Shown: in pieces, positions 1 through 29,237 of the stretch
Layout of the letters: every line of letters starts with the position of its first letter
Position numbering within the stretch: the stretch's first letter is position 1
Assembly (NCBI GenBank): GCA_001586965.3
Contig: LUCW03000001.1
Span: 215,001-266,166, forward strand
DNA from: Sphaeroforma sirkka
Lineage: Eukaryota; Opisthokonta; Ichthyosporea; Ichthyophonida
Length of the DNA stretch: 51,166 nt
Direction: 5' to 3'
Program-made: the position numbers and the translations under genes
The notes under the pieces: model-generated
What the model was told of the DNA's origin: nothing
Seen by the model: the letters and a program-made list of their open reading frames with translations, nothing else
Databases searched by the model: none

Positions 1-200
1 CTCGATATCTGCGGTCTGTATAGTAAATTAGAGGCTGTGTACTACTAGCGAGGCATGCAGTTCTACGATTCTCAGCCCTTATCCGAATACTAAATAGTCC
101 ACTTGCCCATTTTATATTTCGCGCCACATGGGCGGGCACTCATATATACACCAATCGTTTCGAGGGATAGATATATCGTAGCCCTGTCACATTCGTGCAG

Positions 201-3262
<3,062 letters not shown>

Positions 3263-3984
3263 CTGCCATAGAGTATAGCTTCACCATTATACAACGGAAC
3301 ACTCAGCAATACACTCGAGAAGGGAGATCCCGTGGTCGGCTGCGCTCTCACAGGTGCACACAACATATTTTCACGTGCACTGTGTGTGTGTGTGGTGTTA
3401 AGTGCGCGTCTGCATCGGAGATTGTATCTTCACCGTAGGATGTCCATGTCACCCAAGTGCCCGCGATTTGGGGCCATTCTGCACGGGACATCCTGCGATG
3501 CTTTATACATGCACTTGGCGTTAACGGTTGGAGTTTCATGCAGTGGAGACATGCGTGATAGCCCCAAAGGTACAACACACGGGTGTCATATTATTGTATA
3601 CTGTATTGGAATCAACATTGCCCGTTACTATAGATATCTCCCAGCCCCAGACCGCCTCGAGTATTGTCAGCGACTTAAACTGCACAAACAACCACCCATA
3701 AAAGCAATGCACAAATAACCCAGCCATAAAAAATGACTACATAACAGGCATCGTAACGGAACATTCACTGTACCTTGAACACTCGAATGATAAGCGTCAA
3801 GCCTGGATTATAATCCTATGCTGGTCCACTGAGTAGTAGTGTCTGTGCTCCAAGCCGGGTATACTGACCGTGCCGTTGCCATTTCGGATTTACATCTGAT
3901 AGTCACATGGCATGGATCTTTGAATTTTTCTCTAACTTGGCAGAGTATTTCAAGATTGACACTGCAACACGAACAATTGTAGAC
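3263..3984. other. Intergenic spacer 3' of the Spg1-like gene
   Basis: No convincing exon, RNA gene or repeat is seen. Open frames on both strands lack splice-site support and family motifs. Part of this stretch may be the 3' UTR of the Spg1-like gene, but no strong AATAAA lies close to its stop codon. Confidence 0.5.
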
Positions 3985-4515
3985 ATATTCTACACTTTCT
4001 CCTGGAGCATGTCATATTCTCTTGGAACATATACTGTACTTTCCTCTTAGAATACACGCTGTATTTCCTCTCAGAACTTGCTATACTTTCTCTTTTAAAA
4101 TTTCTATACTTGTATTTAAAACATATGCTATACTTTCTCATACTATCACTTCAGACATATGCTATACTATTACCATATGCTATACTATTACCATATGCTA
4201 TATTATTTTATGAAACATGCTATACTTTCTCTTAGATAATGTGATATACTTTCACTTGTAGCATTTGCTATACTTATATAACACATATGACATACTTCCT
4301 TATAGATCATGTGCTATACATTCACTTAAAAAATATGCTATAATTTCGTATAGATTATGAGCTTTACTTTCTCTTATAGCATATGTTAAACTTTTTTATA
4401 GGACATATCATACACTATGCTAATCTTGCTCTTAGATCATATGGCATACTTTTACTTAGAATGCTACACTTTCACTTAGACAATGTGCTATACTTCCTCG
4501 TGGAAAATTTACATT
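3985..4515. repeat. Degenerate short tandem satellite (GCTATACTTTCTCTTA-like)
   Basis: About 17 diverged copies of a 25-30 base unit whose core reads TGCTATACTTT, followed by a CT/TA-rich spacer often ending CTTAGA or similar. Copies vary in length and the array fades at both edges. It lies between the two host genes and looks like an old, decayed minisatellite. Confidence 0.8.
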
Positions 4516-5491
4516 CTTTCAGTTGGGAACCTTCTGAATATATTTCTTTCATATTTGATAGTAGACACTAGGGTGTAAACTATTAATGAAATATAGGATT
4601 GTATTCAACATATTCTCGCCGTGCTCATATCATGTACACAGAGATTCGCTCGGAAATGTATTGGTAAGTTTATTCTTGTATCATCATCATCACAATACTT
4701 ACTTTACAGCACACTCTGGTTCTTGAGAAGCGTGGAACAATCACAGCAGAACAAATAAAAGTGATACCGCGTATAGTGAAAATATGAGTCCTACAAATTG
4801 CACAGGCCCTAACCAAAAACGCAGCTATATGTGTAATGTGGCCAGTACCCATCTACGTATACATCCCAGCCCACTGAGAGTCTGAGACCAGATTAGTGTG
4901 TATGAATTGGACTATAGAGGGTCTAAATTCTAAACTTTGAAAAAAAAAAATCTGAATAAACTGTAAATAAAACTCTAAACTAGACCCTCATTTTGATTTT
5001 TATAAATTTTTCTTGTTTACAAAAAGCATTTGTTGCTTGATTATTGAATCATAGAAGGCTCTGCATATTAGTGGCCGACTGGCCCGGAGGGTGTCATACA
5101 CCATCATAGGAATGCTATGTGGTTACCAGAAAAAAAAACATCACACGCAGTATCACGAAGAGTAAATAAATAAAGAGACGAGGGCTCCTTTATTGGCGGA
5201 TTAACTGATTGAATTCCGATCACGGCGATAGAAACTTTTAACTCGTTAAGTTAGTTTTTTATTTTTAGCCATTTTTGCTAATTAACATCTATATAATAAA
5301 TATATATCTCCAAAATGCTGCGTTTGAACTGAAAAGGATCGGTTTAGTGACAGCTGGTGTTCCATTTCAAATACATACTCAATTCAATTCCGACACAGTA
5401 TAGAATAGCCCTATCTGCTACGCCTATGTAAGAGGTCAGCGAGATAGTCAATATATCCCGACAAGAAACTGCATGCACCTGTCCCTCAACG
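4516..5491. other. Intergenic region upstream of the C2/SH3 gene
   Basis: AT-rich sequence with no supported exon. It holds a small foldback (4916-4990), AATAAATAAA-like runs near 5164-5174 that could serve as polyadenylation signals, and TATA-like tracts near 5290-5306, about 190 bases before the proposed start codon at 5492. The promoter of the downstream gene presumably lies here, but no specific element can be proved. Confidence 0.4.
4916..4990. repeat. Small AT-rich foldback with inverted ends
   Basis: GAGGGTCTA at the left end is matched by TAGACCCTC at the right end, with looser complementarity running inward, and an A-run lies in the loop. It could be a decayed miniature transposon or a simple stem-loop. 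No target duplication is evident. Confidence 0.4.
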
Positions 5492-20736
<15,245 letters not shown>

Positions 20737-21538
20737 ATGTGGTATGGTTATGTGCTACATGAATATTGGTATGAATTGATGTATCACGCTTGTGTGTCAT
20801 ACCTAACTTCCGTTTCGTAGTTTATTTTATTTTACAGAATCTGGCACGAAATTCAGTATTATATATCGCAGTCGTCCCTCCTGCATGCTATCGCAGTTTG
20901 TATGGGTGGTCGATGTCGTATACTGAACAAGCGCAGATGAGAGTGTGCGACCGTGCGACGTTGTAAGCGTTTTGCATTTATGTACGCTATGTACGCAGTA
21001 GTTAGCGTGCACTATACCAATAGCAGCTATTTCAAGGTGTCACGCTCCTCGAATTCACAACTTGTCTCCGCCTTATTCTTACGGTTGACCACTCTTTTGA
21101 GCCGTTTGATGCCTTTATTTATCCGATCAAATTTAGAAGTGGAAGTCGCCACCACGTCCATCAAAGTACGCTCGGCACCTTGAATTAGCCCTTCTGCCGC
21201 GTGATACACTTGAAAGTACTATGCAGTACCATGAAACGTTAAAACAAGATCAAATATAGAGTTCTGGCTAGAGAGCACCATACTATAACTATTCAAACCT
21301 ACCTGTCTGCTAGTGCATCACATATTATATAAACGCCGCTGACAGGTCAACAGTGCAGAATGAGCTGATTTAGGCTGTGCGTCATCCTACATGCGCAACT
21401 TTACTGATTTATCACGGGATTGAAGGTTATTTTAGAAATTGGGATCTATCGCGAGATTAGAGGTTATTCACGTTAAATTTGACCGAAATGAAACTAAATA
21501 AATTCACATTATATGCTGTAGTATATCACACAGATTAC
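20737..21538. other. Spacer after the C2/SH3 gene, with a possible minus-strand last exon
   Basis: Contains the 3' flank of the C2/SH3 gene. On the minus strand, an open stretch from about 21199 down to a stop at 21027 encodes GLIQGAERTLMDVVATSTSK and more basic helix, preceded by a GCGGCAG acceptor. It resembles a terminal exon, but its phase does not fit the neighbouring minus-strand candidate at 21539, so it may be part of a decayed or misread gene. Confidence 0.25.
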
Positions 21539-21726
21539 CTCGGAGGACCCCACGATAATGATGAGCAAGCGGACTAGCAATCGTACCCAAGCGTCAAAGC
21601 TCATTGTTTGGGTTAACTGGTTGGGTTTGCCATCGAAGATGGTAGATTTGCCTAAATACGCGTCAACTAGTGGAGTTCTCCGAGTGGATGCTCTATGATT
21701 TGTGCATATACTCAAAAAATACAAAT
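21539..21726 (-). pseudogene. Possible orphan exon(s) of a minus-strand gene
   Basis: A 188-base open stretch between a TTTCAG acceptor and a GTAATC donor on the minus strand, encoding 62 residues including LVDAYLGKSTIFDGKPNQL and a hydrophobic LVRLLIIIVG segment. A preceding minus-strand piece ending at 21988 (NCDTSSFLDREAN, GTAAGC donor) joins it in phase. No downstream exon continues in phase and no family is recognised. A gene cut off upstream by retrotransposon insertions is possible; chance is not excluded. Confidence 0.25.
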
Positions 21727-22077
21727 CTGAAACCGCTCGCATGACATGTGTAGAGCTGAATGTGCAAAGAGACACTTAGGATCGTGACAATACATCACTA
21801 CACGATACGCACAAGATCAGCTAAGATACAATGAGGCATGCGGTTTGATAGTTGTTCTTGTAGAACATATGTAATCCAGATCGTCCTGGTTGTACTGATA
21901 TTTTAAGTGATAAATAAAATAAATCTAGAAACCCCTTAAGTTTAAGCACTAGATCCCACCACGTTCAGCAGATTCCCTGAGGCTTACCATTGGCTTCGCG
22001 ATCCAAGAATGAACTAGTATCGCAGTTGTATTGTCTTATAAAAAGAAAGAAAAGTTCGGAACTTATTGAAAGTGAGA

Positions 22078-22323
22078 TCGTTGCCTGATCTCGCGCTACC
22101 AATATGTCACAACGCAGAATACAGCGACAGGCATCACGACGGATGTGGGTAATCTTTTGTACAGGGACAGGTATCACAATTTCGCAGGTATACACTACTC
22201 GTGAGAATTTCTTGAAAAAGAAATGCTGCTTCTGAAGCGGTGTGGCGTGGATGCTAGGGAACAGCTCCTTTCTGCGTTGTACATGCCATATTGGTAGCAC
22301 GAGATCAGGCGAACCTGCTAAGT
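22078..22323. mobile_element. Convergent pair of Copia family-A leader/gag-start fragments
   Basis: The leader word CTCGCGCTACCAATATG, which follows the family-A LTR elsewhere (27850-27867), appears on the plus strand at about 22090 and in diverged form on the minus strand at about 22297. The bases after each copy are also similar (ACAACGCAGAA and onward). The two copies face each other. The minus copy directly continues the LTR at 22324-22790. Confidence 0.6.
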
Positions 22324-22790
22324 TGTTAGAATGTATTGTAGTAGACTTTGAATATAGTGCAGATATATATATTTATTTCTGACCTCACCTTTGGTTTTAT
22401 ACCTATGTTTATGCGAGTGTTTAGCCGCTTGGGCTGGCCAGGGCAAAACCTCATATGGTCAGTATGAGAAACCTTCTGCATAACACTTTATCACTTCGAT
22501 GCTATTCTATTTCGACTTCTCTGCAACTGAATCTCACGCTAATCACATAATGCTTTTCCGCATCGGTTGTGACTCGCATAGGACCGCAGCTATTTTTATA
22601 TTGTTGCGGTTGACAAACTTAACCCACTCTCGGGAGTCGGTTGAGAAACTTAATCTGCTCTCGGGAGTCGGGTAAGTATTCATTCAACTCGCGGGAGTCA
22701 TTTAAGCAACTTGGTTAGCGCTCTGATGACTTCTATCAATCGAACAGGGGTTGTTGCTGTAAAATCTGGTCTGAGACCTGCAGTCTCTCA
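22324..22790 (-). repeat. Copia family-A LTR (minus orientation)
   Basis: The 467-bp reverse complement of the LTR seen at 24041-24558 and 32184-32669, starting TGTTAG and ending TCTCTCA on this strand. It is continuous with a minus-oriented Copia leader to its left. The flanks do not form a matching target duplication, consistent with this being the 5' LTR of a partly lost element. Confidence 0.85.
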
Positions 22791-25700
22791 AAAACATCAA
22801 ACCCACCTACATAGGATTTCCAATACGCAACTGTAAGGTACCATCACTTAGCCAAGCTATAGTCCGTCGTGTGCGGGAGATTCACATGGGCTGCTAGGCG
22901 CTCGTGTGACCGACACGCCCCTGAAGCTTACCCTGCGGCCGAGGATGGTCACCGGCCTGCGGAAAAATGCCACCGGGCATTAACCCAAGCTGAATTTCGT
23001 GCTGTTGACACCTACGGAGGACAACAAGGAGAGCGTCTCAGTGCTTCATAGCAGTGTCGTTCGCGGTAACGATATCGTCAATATACCATATATAATATGG
23101 TGTAGCGCTTCGACAACCTCTGCAAGTGCCTCTTGGAATTGCCACGACGCTTCTCGGATGCCGAAAGACATCCCGATATAAAAGAAATGGCCTCAGGGGG
23201 TCCAGAATATTAACATTTTGGATGCTTCGATTGTAAATTTAAGCTGGTTTAATCCGTTGCCGCAGTCGAGAACGGATATCTAGGTCTTACCGTCAACGAA
23301 GTCATACATATCGACTTCGGTAGGAATAGGGTATGGTTTGCATTTACTAAAATCAGTGCCAATTCGCCAGTCCGCCGGGCTTCTTCCAGACCATTTTAAT
23401 GTTTGCCTGCCATTTGTTACTGGCATCGGTTTCCCGACGGAGCATTTTAAATCCGTTGCCGCAGTCGAGAACGGATATCTAGGTCTTACCGTCAACGAAG
23501 TCATACATATCGACTTCGGTAGGAATAGGGTATGGTTTGCATTTACTATAATCAGTGCCAATTCGCCAGTCCGCCGGGTTTCTTCCAGGCCCTTTTAATG
23601 TTTGCCTGCCATTTGTTACTGACATCGGTTTCTTGACGAAGCATGCCCCTGTCAAGGAGCTGCGTGATCTTAGCATGCGCAGCCAGTATCTCGGGTGTGA
23701 ACGTGTCGACATATTGACGGTGGCCGCAACGCTTGGTTGGGCGTTGTCGTATAACTTAAGAGGGAAGGTGCCCAGCTTCGAGAATCAGTGATTCGCGGGG
23801 CCGTATGCGACCGAGTTGAGCAACTCAATCGCCTCATCGATTTCAGCATTAGTTATGCCAGCCTCAGCTCCCAAGTGCTTGATTGAACCCTTTGGCACCA
23901 CACACACCATCCTCTTCGTCATCATTTGGCTCATATCCTAAGTCATCATCCGCGGCGTAGCCATCCTCTCGTGTAGGAGGCACGTTGACATTGTGGAGAA
24001 TGTATGGGTATCGCGGTAAAAACACACCGTGGTCCGCGTTTGAGAGACTACAGGTCTCAGGCCAGATTTTACAGCAAGAAACCATCTTTGATTTATGGAA
24101 ATCATCAGAGTTAGCTCACTCCCGAGAGCTAAGTCGTCAGAGTCAGCTCACTCCCGAGAGCTAATCAAATTGCTCAAATTACTCTCAAGAGTTCAGTTAT
24201 CCCTGAACTGACTTTCGAGAGATGATTAAGTTTCTCAAGCGACTCCCGAGAGTGGATTAAGCCTGTCAACCGCAACATTCTAATAATAGCTGCGGTTCTA
24301 TGTGAGTCACAACCTATGCGGAAAGGCATAATGTGATCAGCGTGAGATTCTGTTGCAGAGAAGTTGAAATAGAAAAGCTTCGAAGTGTAAAAATGTTCCG
24401 CATAAGATTCCTCATACTGACCATACGAGTTTTTACCCTGGCCAGCTCAAGCGGCTGAACACTATCACATACACCTTAGGTATAAAACCAAAGGTGAGGT
24501 CAGAAATAAATACATACATTTGCACTTTATTTAAAATCTACTACATTGCACTCTAACAGCGTTGAACCTTCATACAAGAGTGCTAAGGGATAAGGCGATT
24601 TATGTCAGCCGCGACTCGTAACCGTAGGCATCATCATCGTGGCACTGGGTTTTTCGAGCAGCAGCGACGATTGGACTCCCTGATGATCGATCCGCTTCAA
24701 CCTGCTTGGTGCGCCTGGTGGTACGGTGAGCTGCCTGCTTTCAGAGAAACCGTATCGGTAGTCCGCAGCACAGGATTTGCAAAGTGCGCTCGTTTTGGGA
24801 GTGCTACCCCGCACCACGTGAGTGGTGGCCGAAGTTGCTGGAGTCCTCGCTGGTCAGTGACCTCCTTGAGGCGTGCCGTCTTGGCCTACATTGTTATGCT
24901 ACCCCTGGTGCACACTTCTTGGCCATGACATGCCGCGTTGTTTTAGTGACTCGAACCGCCCTGTGGCGGCAGTGTACGTCACACTCACACCTACGTTCTA
25001 GGTCTAAATCAGGGATCATGTACAGTGCGCGGTCCATGTCAAATACCGCAGCCCATCTAAGGCTGCGTTAGATATCATATTCAAGAAGGAAGTGAGACCT
25101 GTAGGGAAGGTCCTCTGTTTCCCGTGTGTGTGGTGAGGTATCCATCGACCGTGAGGACGTCGACCGCAAGCTCAACTTGCTGATAGGGTTGATAACTCCC
25201 ATGCCGTGTAGGCCATAGATTGGTAACCCAGAGTATGCAGAGTGAGGTAGGCCTAATTTATTAACAAGTTACGCATCTATAAAATTATAAGCCGAATCGA
25301 CGCCTATGTAGACATTAACCTCAGAATCGTATGCGTTGATTTGGATCATCGGTCCCTTTCAGAACTTGGGCTTAGGCATGGTTGTAGCCGCAGCGGCTAT
25401 CTTTCTCTTCTCAGGGCAGTTAGCTGCTTCGTGGCCGAGCTTGCTACAAGTGAAGCAGTTAACATATTCCGGTACTTTTGGGTGCGCTTTTGGGGCGGAC
25501 TTTGGTGGGAAACGCGAGCAAGCACGGTTTTTGTCGCGATAGTAAACATCGTGACGCTCCTTCTCATCGCACCATTACCATTTCTGTCTAGGTACTGCTG
25601 CCGAGTTATATATCTCGCGCGCCGTGAGCTTTCGCTGCTCTTTCGACATAAGGTTACTAACCGCTGCTCGATTATTATCGAAGTCGGTAATACGGTTCCA

Positions 25701-26172
25701 AAGACGCCTCTGCCATCTGTCAGTCGAGGTTTTTTCTCAGCGTCTCAGTTGTGACTGATTCTGACACAGGACCAGGTGTCGATCCCAAGGAAAGGTCCCC
25801 GAGTGCCCCAGAAAGAAAGGATTTGGATTCGAAGTCGACGACTTCTGATGACTGGTCGGTCGTCTCCACTTCAACTCACTTGATGAACGCAAACACCAAC
25901 GCCTGGCGAGCTAGCATCGATATAACTCCACTAACTTCAGGTGAGAGATTGCGGCCCGCTGAGTCCCACAGTGCGTCACTGAAGAACATGTGCGCCATGG
26001 CTGCGTGTACCATCTCAGCTTGCTCATGTCCAACGCCAGTCCATGCGCGAGTAGTCTTGTGTTGATCCAGGCCGATCAAGACTGGCATCAACAACTGCAT
26101 GTCTATATCTTCGCTTGTGGCTTCGTAGATGTCGACGCCTTCGCCCGTGACTAGGGCTTGCGTTACCGCTGG
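22791..26172 (-). mobile_element. Gypsy-type LTR retrotransposon remnant, minus strand, interrupted by a solo LTR
   Basis: An old, broken element read right to left. Gag-like frames lie at about 26100-25870. A CCHC zinc knuckle (CFTCSKLGHEAANC) lies at 25457-25416. Protease-region debris follows. Reverse transcriptase motifs (PADWRIGTDFSKCKPYPIPT, DMYDFVDGKT, then WYIDDIV further on) lie at about 23640-22870. A family-A solo LTR (24041-24558) is inserted in it. It carries many breaks, has no recognisable LTRs of its own, and is among the oldest layers in the window. Confidence 0.8.
24041..24558 (+). repeat. Copia family-A solo LTR with 5-bp target duplication
   Basis: A 518-bp LTR starting TGAGAGACTA and ending CTCTAACA, flanked on both sides by GCGTT (24036-24040 and 24559-24563). 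The intact duplication shows a single LTR left after recombination between the LTRs of a full element. It lies in the minus-strand Gypsy remnant. Its 5' half holds repeated CTCCCGAGAG words; near the 3' end is a TATAAAA-like promoter motif followed by AATAAATA. Confidence 0.92.
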
Positions 26173-26770
26173 TGTAAACTTCGATGGATATTTCTATGTT
26201 TTAAACTATGCAATATAAACTAAGATACAATTTAAATCAGTTAGGATTTAGCAGTGGTAGCTTGTGTAAGAATGGTCGGGACTGCCTCTTGGTAAGAGCC
26301 TTAATATCCTCGATCACACAGGACGTACCTCTAGATGTTCTTTATTAAATAATTTTCACCGGAAGTACTAAGTGTGCATGACCACATGCCTAATTTGTAG
26401 ATAGACATAAGGACGTAAGTCAAGTTAACACATTGGCTAATATAAATAAATTTCCATCTGAAGAAAAGTTAAAAAAAGAAAAAGACTTATTGGATTTTGG
26501 AGATTGGCGGGAAGACCAAACCCTGTAAGCAGTAGTTCAGAGATTATCAAATTTAGTCTATAATATCCTACATCTACTATCGTCTCAAATAGGTCCAAGT
26601 AATTGAGTCATACCAAATACTCAAGCTATTGGAGCCATCAAAGTGAATTTAGAACACTTTGAAAATATTGGAAAAAGAATTTGTATTAAATTATTTTAAA
26701 CACAAATAAAAACCAATATGTTATCTCATTTGATCTTGATATTTTACTGACCGGATGCCGTATTTCTACA
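26173..26770 (+). repeat. Family-B (Gypsy) solo LTR
   Basis: A 598-bp copy of the LTR also seen at 39779-40377 (opposite orientation), 43991-44585 and 50694-51166. It starts TGTAAACTTCG, ends GTATTTCTACA, and is flanked by CTGG on both sides, a 4-bp target duplication. No internal sequence is attached, so it is a solo LTR. It is more diverged than the copies of the young element. Strand is given as written; the coding orientation of the family is the reverse. Confidence 0.88.
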
Positions 26771-27436
26771 CTGGTATATTGAGCTGTAACGCTGGGCACA
26801 GGCACAACGGTATATGCAAATTAAGAAAATTAGCTTTTAAACAAAATAAAGAGATTAAAATTAACTAAGAAGCAACCAAATATTATTGCCAATGCAAGTC
26901 GCACAATGTGAAGTAATAGTTCTTCTAGAATTGACAGTCAATTTGGTGGCTACTCCTATGGGTAACCAAAATGCGGAGCCACCCAAACTGTGCTGCAGTT
27001 AAAACCCCGGAGCTCCGCCGGGTACTCTCTGAACTATCGTGTATTCACTGTGGGTAACCCTAGCTCATCGAACTAGGATTACCCATCGTATGTCTAGAAA
27101 AACTCTAGTGATTACACTTGAAACATCTGAGACTTTTTTTTTTAATCCAAAATTCGACGTCCGGCTGCCATTGGCTCATGACCTTTATTGGCTATACTTA
27201 ACGAGAAAAAATTCGTTTAGACTCACCCTTAAATAGTCTGAGACATATAGGGATGGTATTATTTATATTGGCTGACTTTGACATCGCCTAACTATACGAT
27301 AGCAATTATCTACTATAAAAATTACTGCAGAACTATGATATATAAAGGGTTTCAGTCCATTTATGTAAGCTTCATATGTCCGTAGTATGCATTATATCGT
27401 GATTGGTGACCACGCGATGAATAAGGCCGCGTTTTG
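26771..27436. other. Unassigned AT-rich spacer with a hairpin
   Basis: No coding motif or known repeat end is recognised. It contains a stem-loop at 27052-27086 (GGGTAACCCTAG against CTAGGATTACCC, one mismatch, 9-base loop) and several TGGGTAACC words nearby. It may be part of a further unrecognised repeat. Confidence 0.4.
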
Positions 27437-27830
27437 ATCAAGTTGCTTAAATTACTCCCGAGAGTTGAGTTAGTACTTAACCGACTCCCGAGAACAGAAT
27501 AAGTTTCTCAACCGAATCCCGAGTGTAGATTACGCCTGTCAACCGCAACATTCTAAAAATAGCTGCGTTCCTAAGCGAGTCACAACCTATGCGGAAAGGC
27601 ATCATGTGATCAGCGTGAGATTCAGTTGCAAAGAGATCGAAATGGAATAGCATCAAAGTGTTCAAGTATTCTGCAGAAGGTTTTTCAAATTGACCATATG
27701 AGGTTTTACCCTGGCCAGCCCAAGCGGCTGAATACTAGCACAAAACATAAGGTATAAAACCAAAGGTGAGGTCAGAAATAAATACATACATTTGAACTTT
27801 ATTTAAAGTCTACTACATTGCACTCTAATA
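27437..27830 (+). repeat. Copia family-A LTR, partial
   Basis: Matches the last roughly 390 bases of the family-A LTR, including the CCGAGAG repeats, TATAAAACC and the CACTCTAA end. The usual Copia leader and gag follow directly, so this is a 5' LTR in place. Confidence 0.85.
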
Positions 27831-29237
27831 ACTTATCAGGTCACTCTTATCTCGCGCTACCAATATGTCTATTGTGAACTCTAAGGATATTAAGACCACC
27901 ACTTTTCTCGATTCGAAGGTCGACTGGCTTCCTTGGAAAATTCGGACAATTCTATCCGTGAATTGTGAAGAAATCCCAACAATATTGACCAATCCGACCC
28001 CGTCTAGAGGCAACCGATGGATACCCAAGGAAATCGCTGAGGCTTATCGGATTATCAACCGCACCTTATCTCCACCACTACAGACGGAGATCACCCAATT
28101 CATTGATAAGCCGTGAGAAGCTTTTACCGCACTGAAACGCAAATTTGAAGCTCTGACCGAAGATGATATCCAGACATTAGAAGGAAAACTGAACCGCATC
28201 ACGTAAGAACGGAACGGATTTTACGCCAGCCTTATCATCGCATTTGATCCATATCCAACAGGGCTACCGAGTAAAATATACGATCGACGCGATTACGACG
28301 ATGGTAGATATTCACGAGATACCCAACGTTCACAAGACATTGACAGAATATATTGATCCCAGAGCAATCGACGCCAAGCTCATGAAGGCAGACAGGACAA
28401 AGCAATGCCAGCACAAGTATCTGATGACCAGCTATCTGCAAACAGACAGATTGCATTCTCCACGATTAACCCTACAATCGATAACAAGGAGGTGAATGAT
28501 TAGTCAGATAGAGATTCCAGAGGTGAATACTGACTAGCTTGCGATACTTGTGCCACCATACACGTACTTCCCTATAAGTACCACAAACATCATCTCGTCA
28601 GCAACATGCGCATTAATAACCGGTAAGCGCTCGAAATAGCTGATGGTACAATCATTCATCCGAATTATGTGGCTCAGCTAGGAAACTTGGGGGACGCACT
28701 CAATGATACGACATTCAAAACTGCACTACTAAGTATTAGCCTACTCTCAGCGCGACACTACTCATTTGAATTCACCAACAACATGATGTACATATTACTC
28801 CCAAGCTTTGGAACCATAACAGTACATGAAAAGCACAGAATATACTGCGTGCACATCGACGACATAGCTATGACTACAGTGGAACTATCGCTGGAGAAAG
28901 CCAACCAGATTTCATGGCACAAAAGGCTCGCGCACCCCAGCTACGTCCCAAAAGATTTACCCCACATAAGGCAACCAGAGGAAAGATGCAAAGCATGCAC
29001 TATTGCTAAGAATAAGAACAAGAATACAAGCAAGGAACGACAGCACGAACCTGCCACAGAGCTCTCGAGTTAGTCGTCGTGGACATATAAGGACCGTTCG
29101 CAACGTCAATAAAATCCAACACCCACTCCTGTATCAACCATGGACGACTTTTCTAGCACAGCCAAGGAGTATTCGATCCGTGGTTTGAAAGCAACAACAG
29201 TACTTGACGCTATATTACACAGCTATACAATAACGCT
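27831..29237 (+). mobile_element. Copia-type retrotransposon remnant: leader, gag, pre-integrase
   Basis: After the LTR and leader an ATG at 27865 opens a Copia-like gag (MSIVNSKDIKTTTFLDSKVD, WLPWKIRTIL). Further on is the gag-pre-integrase zinc region (WHKRLAHPSYVPK with a CKAC pair) and the start of the integrase core (VVDIYGPFATSIKSNTH). The element is old and broken in several places. It is cut at its right edge by the Gypsy element that follows; a matching Copia reverse-transcriptase piece reappears at about 35861. Confidence 0.8.

Noticed and set aside
4000-4520. CRISPR-like array
   Set aside because: Units are diverged and lack constant repeats with unique spacers; the setting is eukaryotic.
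21027-22300. A peroxisomal PEX11-like gene on the minus strand
   Set aside because: A short GVYIICDALAD reading at about 21.33 kb was tempting, but the pieces do not join in phase and part of the region is Copia leader sequence.
21965-22300. Minus-strand 111-codon frame as a host gene
   Set aside because: Its first part is the family-A Copia leader and gag start next to an LTR. Only the far end (about 21988) may be exon-like.
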